The notes beneath the pieces were generated by a model, which searched no databases, was not told the DNA's origin, and saw nothing but the letters and a program-made list of their open reading frames with translations. The position numbers and the translations under genes are program-made. A stretch of DNA of 6,449 nucleotides from Cyanobacteriota bacterium (GTDB lineage: Bacteria > Cyanobacteriota > Cyanobacteriia > PCC-6307 > Cyanobiaceae), in NCBI GenBank assembly GCA_026389255.1, contig JAPLIF010000363.1, positions 1 through 6,449 on the forward strand. Reading direction: 5' to 3'. This document shows positions 1-6,449 of this stretch, piece after piece (the stretch's first letter is position 1; each line of letters begins with the position of its first letter).

Positions 1-639
1 TCTCCTTGGCTCAATGGTCGAATCAAAGCCGACGATCTGGCCCTATTACTGGGTAACGCGTCCCCTGTAAGCATTGTTTCTAACGGGGAGAAGGAAGCGT
101 TGAATTCAATCTCCATTGAACCGGATAAGATTCCACTTTTGGTCCAAGAGCAAGGTCATAATGGCAGTCCGAATCAAGCGCAAAATGGCGTTTTAAACGT
201 GTTGCCGTATCTTCCCTCTGGCGAAGTTGCGACTCGTGAATCCCCTGGGGATCCTGGCCATGATGTTCAGGATGGGCAGCCTGACAGCGGCCCAAGCCCG
301 GCTGTTTCAGCGGAGCCGATGGACTCCGATGCCGAAGCGATGACCCTTGGGGCCCCTAGCCTCATATCCCCGCTTCCCGACCCTCTGCCTGTCGTGCCCT
401 CCAAGCCTGAGGCTCCCTTGCCTCAGGTCAGTTCCATGACTCCATTAACAGGGCTGCCAGAGCGGGATCGGCCTGTGACCCCTCGGCCAGACAATGCTCC
501 TGGTTCGCAGGACCTCAAGGTCATCCCAGCCCCTGCCAGGGATCTGGTGACTCCCGACGGAACCATGGTCCTTCCCCCATCAGGGGGTTTCTTGGCACGC
601 CTAAGCCAGGGATTTCGCCGGTTACTGGGGCCGTCCTGA
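1..639 (+). CDS. C-terminal part of an unrecognised protein with a Pro/Ser-rich tail
   Basis: I do not recognise this protein. The reading frame is open from the first base of the window to a TGA at 637-639, giving 212 residues with no ATG or GTG in the first 99 bases, so the gene probably begins upstream. A TTG at 100 preceded by an AAGGA at 91-95 is an alternative start that would give 179 residues. The first ~35 residues look folded (KADDLALLLGN). The middle, about residues 60-190, is rich in Pro, Ser, Asp and Glu with few aromatic residues, as in a disordered linker. The last ~18 residues (GGFLARLSQGFRRLLGPS) could form a basic amphipathic helix. There is no transmembrane segment in the visible part. 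The stop is one base before the CbiG-CobJ start, so the two are probably cotranscribed and translationally coupled. A role in B12 synthesis does not follow from that. Confidence 0.6.
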   Translation, partial: SPWLNGRIKADDLALLLGNASPVSIVSNGEKEALNSISIEPDKIPLLVQEQGHNGSPNQAQNGVLNVLPYLPSGEVATRESPGDPGHDVQDGQPDSGPSPAVSAEPMDSDAEAMTLGAPSLISPLPDPLPVVPSKPEAPLPQVSSMTPLTGLPERDRPVTPRPDNAPGSQDLKVIPAPARDLVTPDGTMVLPPSGGFLARLSQGFRRLLGPS

Positions 640-640
640 G

Positions 641-2467
641 ATGCCGTTAACGCCGTCGAGGGTGGTGGGTTTCGCCCTTTCCAAAGAGGCCATCCCCCTG
701 TTGCAACGCCTGCAGCAGGCAGGGTGGCTTGGAGAGATCCGTTGGCCAGACGACCCGATCTCACCTGCCGATTGGCTGGCCCGGGAATGGCCCCTCGCAT
801 CGGCTGTCGTTGCCGTCGCGGCATCGGGGCTTGTGACGCGTCTTGTGGCTCCGCTGCTTGTCAGTAAAGCCACCGATCCTGCCGTCGTCGTACTAGACCC
901 TGAGGGCCGTTTCGCTGTGCCGTTGCTCGGCGGCCACGGAGCCGGTGCGGAAGCATTGGCACGCCAGATAGCAGCCCTACTCGGTGGCCAGGCTGTCCTT
1001 ACTGGCAGTAGCTCAGCCGCGGGGCGATTGGCCCTCGATAGCTTCGGCACCGACTGGGGCTGGATGCGGGGCACCGGGGACTGGCAAGCCCTGATGCTGG
1101 CGGCTCGCCAGGATCTCGATCGGGTCCCCTTACGGGTGCGTCAGGAGAGTGGCACCGCCCTTTGGTACGGCACCGAGGCTGCCCAAGCGATGGGTCTGAG
1201 GCTGCTGCAAGGCCCTGCCCCCGATCCGGATGGGAAAGATCCTGATCTTGTGATTGGCCCACGCTTGGGATCGGGTTGTCGTTGGCATCCCCCCTCCCTT
1301 TGGCTCGGGATGGGATGTGAAAGAGACACTTCGTTGTCGGTTTTGGATCGGCTTGTGGAGGAAACTTTGCAGCGGCATGGATTGGCCATCCAGGCCGTTG
1401 CTGGATTGGCGACTATTGATCGCAAGGCCGATGAGCCGGCCCTGCGAATCCTGGTCGAACGGCATGGCTGGAGACTGGTTTGTTTCTCAGCTCCTGTTTT
1501 GGCGGAGGTACCAGTCCCAAACCCCTCAAGGGTTGTGGAACAGGAGATGGGTACCGCCAGCGTCGCTGAGGCGGCTGCCCTGCTCGCGGCTGCTGGAGGC
1601 GATGGGACCGGGGCGACTTTGGTGCTACCCAAAACGGTCGCCCGTGCCGGAGCCGGGGAAAAGGGAGCCGCCACCCTGGCCGTGGCCGAGGCAGGCGAGC
1701 AGTGGGGGCCGGCCCGTGGTGAGCTCCACCTTGTTGGTAGTGGTCCCGGCTCCCTGGATCTTCTGACCGGCGATGGGCGCTGGGCGCTCGCCCGATGTGG
1801 AGTCTGGGCGGGATACAGTCTCTATCTGGATCTGCTGGAGCCCCTGCGCCGGCCGGATCAGCTGCGGCGGGATGGGCGCCTTACCGAGGAACGGGCCCGT
1901 TGCGCCGAGGCTCTTGCCCTGGCGGCCCAGGGTCTGCAGGTTGCCCTGATCTCCTCTGGGGAGAGTGGCATCTATGGCATGGCGGGTCTGGCCCTCGAAC
2001 AATGGCTTGATTTGCCTGTGATCGAGCGCCCTCTCTTTCAGGTCCATCCCGGAATCTCTGCGCTTCAGCTAGCGGCAGCCAGGGCGGGTGCTCCCCTGAT
2101 GCACGATTTCTGCACCATCAGCCTGAGCGATCGACTCACTCCCTGGCCCGTGATCGAAGATCGCCTCCGGGGGGCTGCGGCAGGGGATTTCGTCGTCGCC
2201 CTTTACAACCCCCGTTCAAAGGGTCGGGATTGGCAGCTGGGCCGTGCCCTTGATCTCTTGATGGAGCAGCGACAGCCCACTACGCCAGTGTTGATCGCCC
2301 GCCAGCTTGGTCGACACGGGGAAGCTCTGACGCTCACCACCCTGGAGAACGTGGCCATGGCGGAGGTTGACATGTTGACGCTGTTGCTGGTTGGCAACAG
2401 CACTAGCTATGTCAAAGATGGCCGCTTCGTCACACCAAGGGGATACCCGGGCGCCGAACTAGGTTGA
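641..2467 (+). CDS. cobJ: CbiG-CobJ fusion: cobalt-precorrin-5A hydrolase / precorrin-3B C17-methyltransferase
   Basis: This 608-residue fusion serves corrin-ring synthesis for cobalamin in the cytoplasm. The N-terminal part is CbiG-like: an N-terminal domain at about residues 6-120 with GLVTRLVAPLL (63-73) and LLGGHGAGA (95-103), a divergent middle at about 120-200, and a CbiG C-terminal/CobE domain at about 200-350 with GMGCERDTS (223-231) and AGLATIDRKADEPAL (254-268). The C-terminal part, from about 360, is a SAM-dependent tetrapyrrole methylase of the CobJ/CbiH type: VGSGPGSLDLLT (365-376), GESGIYGMAG (440-449), VHPGISALQ (468-476), ALYNPRSKGR (520-529) and GNSTSYVKDGRFVTPRGY (585-602). 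By family, CobJ/CbiH methylates C17 with ring contraction, and CbiG opens the delta-lactone two steps later, releasing acetaldehyde. Both domains look complete. The ATG lies one base after the upstream stop and has no good Shine-Dalgarno, so coupled translation is likely. GESG replaces the GDxG common in CobJ, a conservative change. Confidence 0.93.
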   Translation: MPLTPSRVVGFALSKEAIPLLQRLQQAGWLGEIRWPDDPISPADWLAREWPLASAVVAVAASGLVTRLVAPLLVSKATDPAVVVLDPEGRFAVPLLGGHGAGAEALARQIAALLGGQAVLTGSSSAAGRLALDSFGTDWGWMRGTGDWQALMLAARQDLDRVPLRVRQESGTALWYGTEAAQAMGLRLLQGPAPDPDGKDPDLVIGPRLGSGCRWHPPSLWLGMGCERDTSLSVLDRLVEETLQRHGLAIQAVAGLATIDRKADEPALRILVERHGWRLVCFSAPVLAEVPVPNPSRVVEQEMGTASVAEAAALLAAAGGDGTGATLVLPKTVARAGAGEKGAATLAVAEAGEQWGPARGELHLVGSGPGSLDLLTGDGRWALARCGVWAGYSLYLDLLEPLRRPDQLRRDGRLTEERARCAEALALAAQGLQVALISSGESGIYGMAGLALEQWLDLPVIERPLFQVHPGISALQLAAARAGAPLMHDFCTISLSDRLTPWPVIEDRLRGAAAGDFVVALYNPRSKGRDWQLGRALDLLMEQRQPTTPVLIARQLGRHGEALTLTTLENVAMAEVDMLTLLLVGNSTSYVKDGRFVTPRGYPGAELG

Positions 2468-2499
2468 TCAGGGGTTGCTTCACAGCGGCGATTGATTAA

Positions 2500-2573
2500 T
2501 CGGGATGACAGGATTCGAACCTGCGGCCCCTTCGTCCCGAACGAAGTGCGCTACCAAGCTGCGCCACATCCCG
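2500..2573 (-). tRNA. tRNA-Pro (anticodon CGG)
   Basis: The minus strand folds into a full cloverleaf of 74 nt. The acceptor arms CGGGATG (2573-2567) and CATCCCG (2507-2501) pair perfectly, and the discriminator is A at 2500. The D arm carries GCGCAGCTTGGTAGCGC. The anticodon stem CTTCG/CGAAG encloses loop TTCGGGA, placing anticodon CGG at 2539-2537, which reads the proline codon CCG. The T arm has the usual GGTTCGAATCC. A C1-G72 first pair is typical of bacterial tRNA-Pro. CCA is not encoded (the bases after the discriminator are TTA), so it must be added by the CCA enzyme. The gene is convergent with the CbiG-CobJ gene, 32 bases from its stop, and divergent from lipA. Confidence 0.96.
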
Positions 2574-2581
2574 TTGTATCA

Positions 2582-2610
2582 ACTCTAAGCGATCGAACGC
2601 TCGCCTCCAA
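2582..2610 (-). promoter_or_regulatory. possible sigma70-type promoter for tRNA-Pro
   Basis: On the minus strand, TTGGAG (2610-2605) and TAGAGT (2587-2582) are separated by 17 bases and end 8 bases before the tRNA 5' end. They match the -35 and -10 consensus at 3 of 6 and 4 of 6 positions. Spacing and placement are right, but the matches are weak and the implied 5' leader would be only one or two bases. This is a tentative inference. Confidence 0.2.
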
Positions 2611-2735
2611 GGGCACCCAGGCACCATGGTGGATTCGGATCCCAAGCCGGGCCGCTGGCTTACCTAGGATTGGATCCTCAATGGGCTGCCTGGGGGCACT
2701 GTTCCTGTGGTTTTTTCCCCCTCTGTCTCGACTCC

Positions 2736-3617
2736 ATGACTTCGGTCGCTCCTAAACCGCCTTGGTTACGCGTCAAAGCCCCCCAGCGGGAGCGCATTGG
2801 GGCCGTAGCCGATCTGCTGCTCGATCTGCAGTTGAACACGGTTTGCCAGGAGGCCAGTTGTCCCAACATCGGGGAATGTTTTGCCGGCGGTACCGCTACG
2901 TTCTTGATCATGGGTCCAGGGTGCACCAGGGCCTGCCCCTATTGCGACATCGACTTTGACCGTTCGGTGAGACCCCTGGATGCCACCGAGCCCGGGCGTC
3001 TCGGTGAGGCGGTGGAGCGATTGGGCCTGCGCCACGTTGTGATCACATCGGTTAACCGCGATGATCTGGCCGATGGTGGTGCCGGCCATTTCGTCGCCTG
3101 CGTCAACTCCGTTCGGCAACGGTCTGCAGCCACAACGATTGAGTTGCTGATTCCTGATTTCTGCGGTGACTGGAATGCCCTAGAGACCGTGATGGAGGCC
3201 GCACCCGAAGTCCTGAATCACAACATCGAAACGGTGCCCAGCCTCTATCGAAAGGCCAGGCCCCAAGCCATTTATGCCCGTTCGCTTGAACTCCTGGGGA
3301 GGGTGCACCAGGGGTGGCCCCGTACTTATACGAAATCAGGCCTGATGGTGGGACTGGGGGAAACCGACGCGGAGGTGATGGAGGTGCTTTCAGACCTGCG
3401 TCGTCATTCAGTCGACATCGTGACTATTGGCCAATATCTCTCCCCGGGACCCAAGCATTTGCCGGTTGACCGGTTCGTCAGCCCAGAACAATTTGATGGC
3501 TATCGGCACCACGGTGAACGTGAGCTTGGTTTCCTGCAAGTGGTCAGCACTCCGTTGACACGCAGCAGCTATCACGCTGGCGAGGTTCAAGGCCTCATGC
3601 GCCAACATCCCCGCTGA
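2736..3617 (+). CDS. lipA: lipoyl synthase LipA
   Basis: LipA is a radical-SAM enzyme that inserts two sulfur atoms at C6 and C8 of protein-bound octanoyl groups, making the lipoyl cofactor of 2-oxoacid dehydrogenase and glycine cleavage complexes. The 293-residue product has both diagnostic cysteine sets: C37-X4-C42-X5-C48 ([12 protein letters not shown]) for the auxiliary 4Fe-4S cluster that donates sulfur, and C63-X3-C67-X2-C70 (CTRACPYC) for the radical-SAM cluster. The RSSY motif at 276-279, whose serine ligates the auxiliary cluster in the family, is intact near the C-terminus. Length is normal. I chose the ATG at 2736 because [11 protein letters not shown] follows at once, as in cyanobacterial homologues. 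An upstream TTG at 2670 would add 22 Cys/Trp-rich residues unlike LipA. There is no Shine-Dalgarno; the 25 bases before the ATG are pyrimidine-rich. A terminator follows directly. Confidence 0.95.
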   Translation: MTSVAPKPPWLRVKAPQRERIGAVADLLLDLQLNTVCQEASCPNIGECFAGGTATFLIMGPGCTRACPYCDIDFDRSVRPLDATEPGRLGEAVERLGLRHVVITSVNRDDLADGGAGHFVACVNSVRQRSAATTIELLIPDFCGDWNALETVMEAAPEVLNHNIETVPSLYRKARPQAIYARSLELLGRVHQGWPRTYTKSGLMVGLGETDAEVMEVLSDLRRHSVDIVTIGQYLSPGPKHLPVDRFVSPEQFDGYRHHGERELGFLQVVSTPLTRSSYHAGEVQGLMRQHPR

Positions 3618-3645
3618 TCGAGAAGCTCAGCGAGGATGTTTTTTT
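3606..3645 (+). terminator. intrinsic terminator of lipA, overlapping its stop codon
   Basis: CATCCCCGCTGA (3606-3617) pairs with TCAGCGAGGATG (3627-3638) in a 12-bp stem with a single C/A mismatch and a 9-base loop. Seven T residues follow at 3639-3645. The left arm contains the last lipA codons and the TGA stop (3615-3617). The T tract lies on one side only, so it should stop plus-strand (lipA) transcription and not the convergent glutamate synthase transcript. Confidence 0.85.
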
Positions 3646-3666
3646 GAATGGAGGCGACGACGACCC

Positions 3667-5406
3667 TTAAACCGCCACGGGCTCAAGCGTCGCCAAACCA
3701 ACCAAGGCTTTCTCGCTGGGTGGCACAACCACCTTGAAACGGGTTTTCCAATTCGCCCAGTCCGCCAGGATCGTGGCCGCTCTGGCACTCCCCGTGTGGG
3801 CCAGATGGGCTTCAAGCAGGGGCTTCAGCAGATCATCCTGTTCATCGGTGGTGAGTGGGTGAAGACTCACCGTGCCGGGATTGAGGCGGTGCTGGACCCC
3901 GTCGGCCTCATCCAACAGGAACGCGACGCCACCTGTCATGCCCGCAGCGACGTTACGTCCGGTGGTTCCCAGCACAACGACGATCCCTCCGGTCATGTAT
4001 TCGCAGCAGTGGTCCCCTGCCCCCTCAACAACCGTGCGGGCGCCACTGTTACGCACCCCAAATCGTTCACCGGCTCGGCCGAGGGCATAAAGCTCGCCAC
4101 CGGTGGCGCCGTAGAGACAGGTATTGCCCAGGATGACTTTTCCCCCTGGATGGGTGCAGGAGGGGGGTGGGATCACAGTAAGTCGACCTCCATTGATGCC
4201 TTTGCCGACATAATCGTTGGCTTCACCGACGAGGCGGAGGTTCAGGCCCTTCAACAAGAAGGCTCCAAAGCTCTGTCCCGCAGCACCTTCGAACTGAAGA
4301 TTGATCTCACCCCCGAATCCTGTGTTGCCATATCGCTCGGCAATTTCACCGGCTAGGCGAGCCCCAACGCTGCGGTCGGTGTTGAGGATTTTCAGATTTC
4401 GGCCCAAGTGACCATTGCCCTCAATGGCCGCCATGACAGCGGGATCAGCCAAGAGTTGATCTTCAAGAATTACACCATTACCGTGGGCATCCCGGTCGTG
4501 AATCAGCCAGGAACGATCCTTTGCCTGGGGGATTGGGCTCAGCAGGCAGCTAAGGTCCACCTGGCTGGTTTTGGTCAGTTTGACTGCCCTGGTCCGCAGC
4601 AGCTCGGTGCGGCCGATCAAATCTTCGAGGCGGGCGAAGCCGAGCACGCTGAGAAGTTGGCGTACCTCTTGGGCCACAAAAAGGAAGAAATTGACCACAT
4701 GATCGGGCAGGCCTGTGAACCGCTTGCGCAGAGATTCTTTCTGTGTTGCTACACCGACTGGGCAATTATTGGTGTGGCAAACCCTGGCCATGATGCAGCC
4801 TTCGGCAATCATGGCTACGGAGCCGAAACCATATTCTTCGGCGCCAAGCAGGGCCGCCATGAGCACATCCCAGCCGGTTTTGAGGCCGCCATCGGCACGC
4901 AGCAGTACCCGATCCCGAAGCCCGTTGGCCAGCAAGCTCCGGTGGACTTCGCTGAGCCCTAGCTCCCAGGGACTGCCGGCATGTTTGATCGAGCTCAGGG
5001 GTGAGGCCCCGGTTCCACCATCGTGGCCTGAGATTTGGATGACATCGGCATTGGCTTTGGCAACGCCGGCGGCAATCGTGCCGATGCCGATTTCGGCAAC
5101 CAGTTTCACTGACACCTTCCCTTGCGGATGCACCTGGTGTAGGTCATGGATCAGCTGGGCAAGATCTTCGATGGAATAAATGTCGTGGTGGGGAGGAGGC
5201 GATATCAAGGCCACCCCTGGTTTGCTATTGCGCAACCAGGCAATGTAGGCATCCACCTTGGGGCCTGGTAACTGGCCCCCTTCCCCCGGTTTGGCCCCCT
5301 GGGCGACCTTGATCTCAAGTTGCTTGCCACTGCGTAGATAGGCCGGGGTCACACCGAAGCGACCGGAGGCAATCTGTTTGATGGCTGTGGCCTGCGCCAT
5401 CGACAT
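3667..5406 (-). CDS. gltB: ferredoxin-dependent glutamate synthase, C-terminal fragment (frame-disrupted gene)
   Basis: This is the downstream part of a glutamate synthase (also named glsF), which makes two glutamates from glutamine and 2-oxoglutarate. The open frame is 579 residues, but homology starts at about residue 8 ([17 protein letters not shown]). The first residues, MSMAQAT, are the upstream piece's DNA read in another frame, so the ATG at 5406 is not a true start and has no Shine-Dalgarno. Features in order: the rest of the FMN-binding synthase barrel, with [13 protein letters not shown] (36-48), [16 protein letters not shown] (70-85) and [13 protein letters not shown] (124-136); the 3Fe-4S ligands C204-X5-C210-X4-C215 at 4797-4762; and the C-terminal glycine-rich beta-helix domain from about 340 to 500 ([54 protein letters not shown]). 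The stop lies 49 bases from the lipA stop, convergently. No terminator for this gene is evident. Confidence 0.9.
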   Translation of the reverse strand: MSMAQATAIKQIASGRFGVTPAYLRSGKQLEIKVAQGAKPGEGGQLPGPKVDAYIAWLRNSKPGVALISPPPHHDIYSIEDLAQLIHDLHQVHPQGKVSVKLVAEIGIGTIAAGVAKANADVIQISGHDGGTGASPLSSIKHAGSPWELGLSEVHRSLLANGLRDRVLLRADGGLKTGWDVLMAALLGAEEYGFGSVAMIAEGCIMARVCHTNNCPVGVATQKESLRKRFTGLPDHVVNFFLFVAQEVRQLLSVLGFARLEDLIGRTELLRTRAVKLTKTSQVDLSCLLSPIPQAKDRSWLIHDRDAHGNGVILEDQLLADPAVMAAIEGNGHLGRNLKILNTDRSVGARLAGEIAERYGNTGFGGEINLQFEGAAGQSFGAFLLKGLNLRLVGEANDYVGKGINGGRLTVIPPPSCTHPGGKVILGNTCLYGATGGELYALGRAGERFGVRNSGARTVVEGAGDHCCEYMTGGIVVVLGTTGRNVAAGMTGGVAFLLDEADGVQHRLNPGTVSLHPLTTDEQDDLLKPLLEAHLAHTGSARAATILADWANWKTRFKVVVPPSEKALVGLATLEPVAV

Positions 5407-6449
5407 CGTGGAGAGGGTGGTAGCGGGCTGGATCTTCGCCCCCCTCGCCGCTGTTGCTCTTGCCTCCGATCCGGTTCATGGCCACTGCCAGGACTTCGTG
5501 GGCCTCCCGAGATAGGGCCCCGAGGCTCATGCCACCCGTGCAAAAGCGGGAGCAGATGCTTTCGACACTCTCCACCTCCTCCAGGGGCAATGGGGTTGCA
5601 GCAGGCGTGAGTTCGAGCAGGTCCCGCAGGGCCGTGACTGGCCGATGTTCAAGGAGTTGGCGATAGGTGTTGAAGTGGTCGTAACCCGGACCCGCAGCCA
5701 CGGCGGCATGCAGGGCCTTAGCCATTTCGGGGCTGTTCAGGTGAAATTCTCCACCGCTCCGGTACTGCACAAAACCCATGAACTCCAGCTTGGTGCGGTT
5801 GAGTTCGGGATAGGCCTTGCTGTGGAAGGCGAGGGTTTCGCTGGCCAGTTCTTCCATGCTGAGACCAGCCACCCGGCTGGTGGTGCCGGTGAAGGCCAGA
5901 TCGATCACATCGGCGCCGATACCGATCGCCTCAAAAATTTGGGCCCCGTGATAGCTCGCAAGCAGGGATATACCGATTTTAGAGAGAATTTTGCGCAGGC
6001 CATCTTCAAGGGCTTGGCGTACATTTTCTTGGACCTTGACGGGTGTCAGGGCCGGTAGCTTGCCCCTTTCGATCAGGGATTGGGTCTTGGGATGGGCCAA
6101 CCAGTGACGACTGGTTTCCCAGGCCATCCAGGGGCAGACCGCACTGGCGCCATAGCTGATCAGACAAGCCAGATGGTGGGTGGTCCAGCACTGGCCGGTT
6201 TCGATCACAATGGAGGCCTGCAGCCGCAGGCCAAGTTTCAGGAGGTGGTGATGGACAGCCCCAATGGCCAAAAGGGGTGGTATGGCCATGGACGCAGCGC
6301 TGATGCCTCCGCTGCAGCGATCGGAGAGGAGCAGGATCTGGCTGTCGGTGCGAACGGCCGCCTCCGCCTCAAAGCAAAGACGTCTCAAGGCTGCTTCCAG
6401 GCCCGAAGGACCCTCCTCAACCGCCAGCAGGGTCGAGAGAGACGTCAGG
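5315..6449 (-). CDS. gltB: ferredoxin-dependent glutamate synthase, central fragment (partial at window edge, frame-disrupted)
   Basis: This is the upstream piece of the same gene. The frame is open from the right edge (first codon at 6448) and already looks like GltB there ([18 protein letters not shown]), so the TTG at 6388 is internal. The N-terminal glutaminase domain, with its catalytic Cys, lies outside the window. Visible are the central domain ([40 protein letters not shown]) and the start of the FMN synthase domain ([76 protein letters not shown]). Homology ends near DVDGAGHS at about 5407-5384. The following ~22 residues to the TGA at 5315-5317 are unrelated out-of-frame sequence. 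CSG follows LSDR near 6324, where homologues I recall go almost directly to GIS, a small in-frame difference. Confidence 0.88.
   Translation of the reverse strand, partial: LTSLSTLLAVEEGPSGLEAALRRLCFEAEAAVRTDSQILLLSDRCSGGISAASMAIPPLLAIGAVHHHLLKLGLRLQASIVIETGQCWTTHHLACLISYGASAVCPWMAWETSRHWLAHPKTQSLIERGKLPALTPVKVQENVRQALEDGLRKILSKIGISLLASYHGAQIFEAIGIGADVIDLAFTGTTSRVAGLSMEELASETLAFHSKAYPELNRTKLEFMGFVQYRSGGEFHLNSPEMAKALHAAVAAGPGYDHFNTYRQLLEHRPVTALRDLLELTPAATPLPLEEVESVESICSRFCTGGMSLGALSREAHEVLAVAMNRIGGKSNSGEGGEDPARYHPLHDVDGAGHSHQTDCLRSLRCDPGLSTQWQAT
5379..5407 (-). other. frame junction / internal deletion in the glutamate synthase ferredoxin loop
   Basis: The upstream piece reads DVDGAGHS in codons beginning at positions that leave remainder 1 on division by 3 (GAT at 5407 to AGC at 5386-5384). 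The downstream piece reads AIKQIASG in codons beginning at multiples of 3 (GCC at 5385, ATC at 5382). The crossover is in CCACAGCCATC, about 5390-5380. Going from one frame to the other requires one extra base or a loss of 3n+2 bases. Plant and cyanobacterial ferredoxin-type homologues, from memory, carry about 16 more residues here (a stretch like LPHLKGLQNGD). A deletion of about 47 or 50 bases therefore fits both the missing residues and the frame change. Confidence 0.8.

Noticed and set aside
2634..2670. TTCGGA and TAGGAT as a lipA promoter
   Set aside because: The spacer of 25 bases is too long for a sigma70-type promoter, and no better pair was found in the intergenic stretch.
2616..2694. 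Inverted repeat CCCAGGCA (2616-2623) / TGCCTGGG (2687-2694) and palindrome CACCATGGTG (2622-2631) upstream of lipA
   Set aside because: An 8-bp repeat with a 63-base spacer and one 10-bp palindrome are near chance level in GC-rich DNA; there is nothing else to suggest an operator or riboswitch.
2670..2735. Upstream extension of lipA from a TTG at 2670
   Set aside because: The 22 extra residues are Cys/Trp-rich and unlike LipA N-termini; the ATG at 2736 directly precedes the family-like [11 protein letters not shown].
2492..2755. 87-residue plus-strand frame starting [14 protein letters not shown]
   Set aside because: It is read through the complement of the tRNA-Pro gene; the RIRTC peptide is the well-known artefact of translating a tRNA antisense strand. 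It also overlaps the lipA start.
3796..4962. Two plus-strand frames of 184-186 residues (3796-4356 and 4408-4962)
   Set aside because: They lie wholly antisense to the conserved glutamate synthase coding sequence and show no recognisable motif or ribosome site; GC-rich codon bias produces such shadows.
5315..5407. Programmed ribosomal frameshift in the glutamate synthase gene
   Set aside because: No slippery heptamer or downstream structure is evident, and about 16 conserved residues are missing as well, so a deletion explains the data better than recoding.
5645..6058. 137-residue plus-strand frame
   Set aside because: It is antisense to the conserved central/FMN region of glutamate synthase, with no independent evidence of coding.

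Overview
The window looks like ordinary core chromosome from a fairly GC-rich picocyanobacterium of the Synechococcus/Cyanobium type. Three things point there: a CbiG-CobJ fusion, a glutamate synthase of the ferredoxin-dependent kind (it has the start of the extra loop that NADPH-type GltB lacks), and a tRNA gene without an encoded CCA end. This assignment rests on family knowledge and not on any database search.

Layout, left to right. Positions 1-639 (+) hold the 3' part of an unrecognised gene whose product ends in a long Pro/Ser-rich tail and a short basic helix. One base later (641-2467, +) comes a fused cobalamin-biosynthesis gene, CbiG followed by CobJ/CbiH. A tRNA-Pro with anticodon CGG lies at 2500-2573 on the minus strand. 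lipA (lipoyl synthase) follows at 2736-3617 (+) and ends in a clear intrinsic terminator whose stem contains the lipA stop codon. The rest of the window, 3667-6449 (-), is the 3' two thirds of the ferredoxin-dependent glutamate synthase gene, convergent with lipA and running off the right edge.

The one real anomaly is in the glutamate synthase gene. It is split into two reading frames that overlap near 5315-5407. Homology passes from one frame to the other at about 5382-5390, and roughly 16 residues expected for the family are missing at that point. The gap falls inside the loop that distinguishes ferredoxin-dependent from NADPH-dependent glutamate synthases. It may be a real disrupting deletion or a sequence/assembly error.

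No mobile element, CRISPR array, phage gene or novel multi-gene system is visible. The genes serve separate core functions (B12 biosynthesis, lipoylation, nitrogen assimilation, proline decoding). Only the first two plus-strand genes look like one transcription unit.
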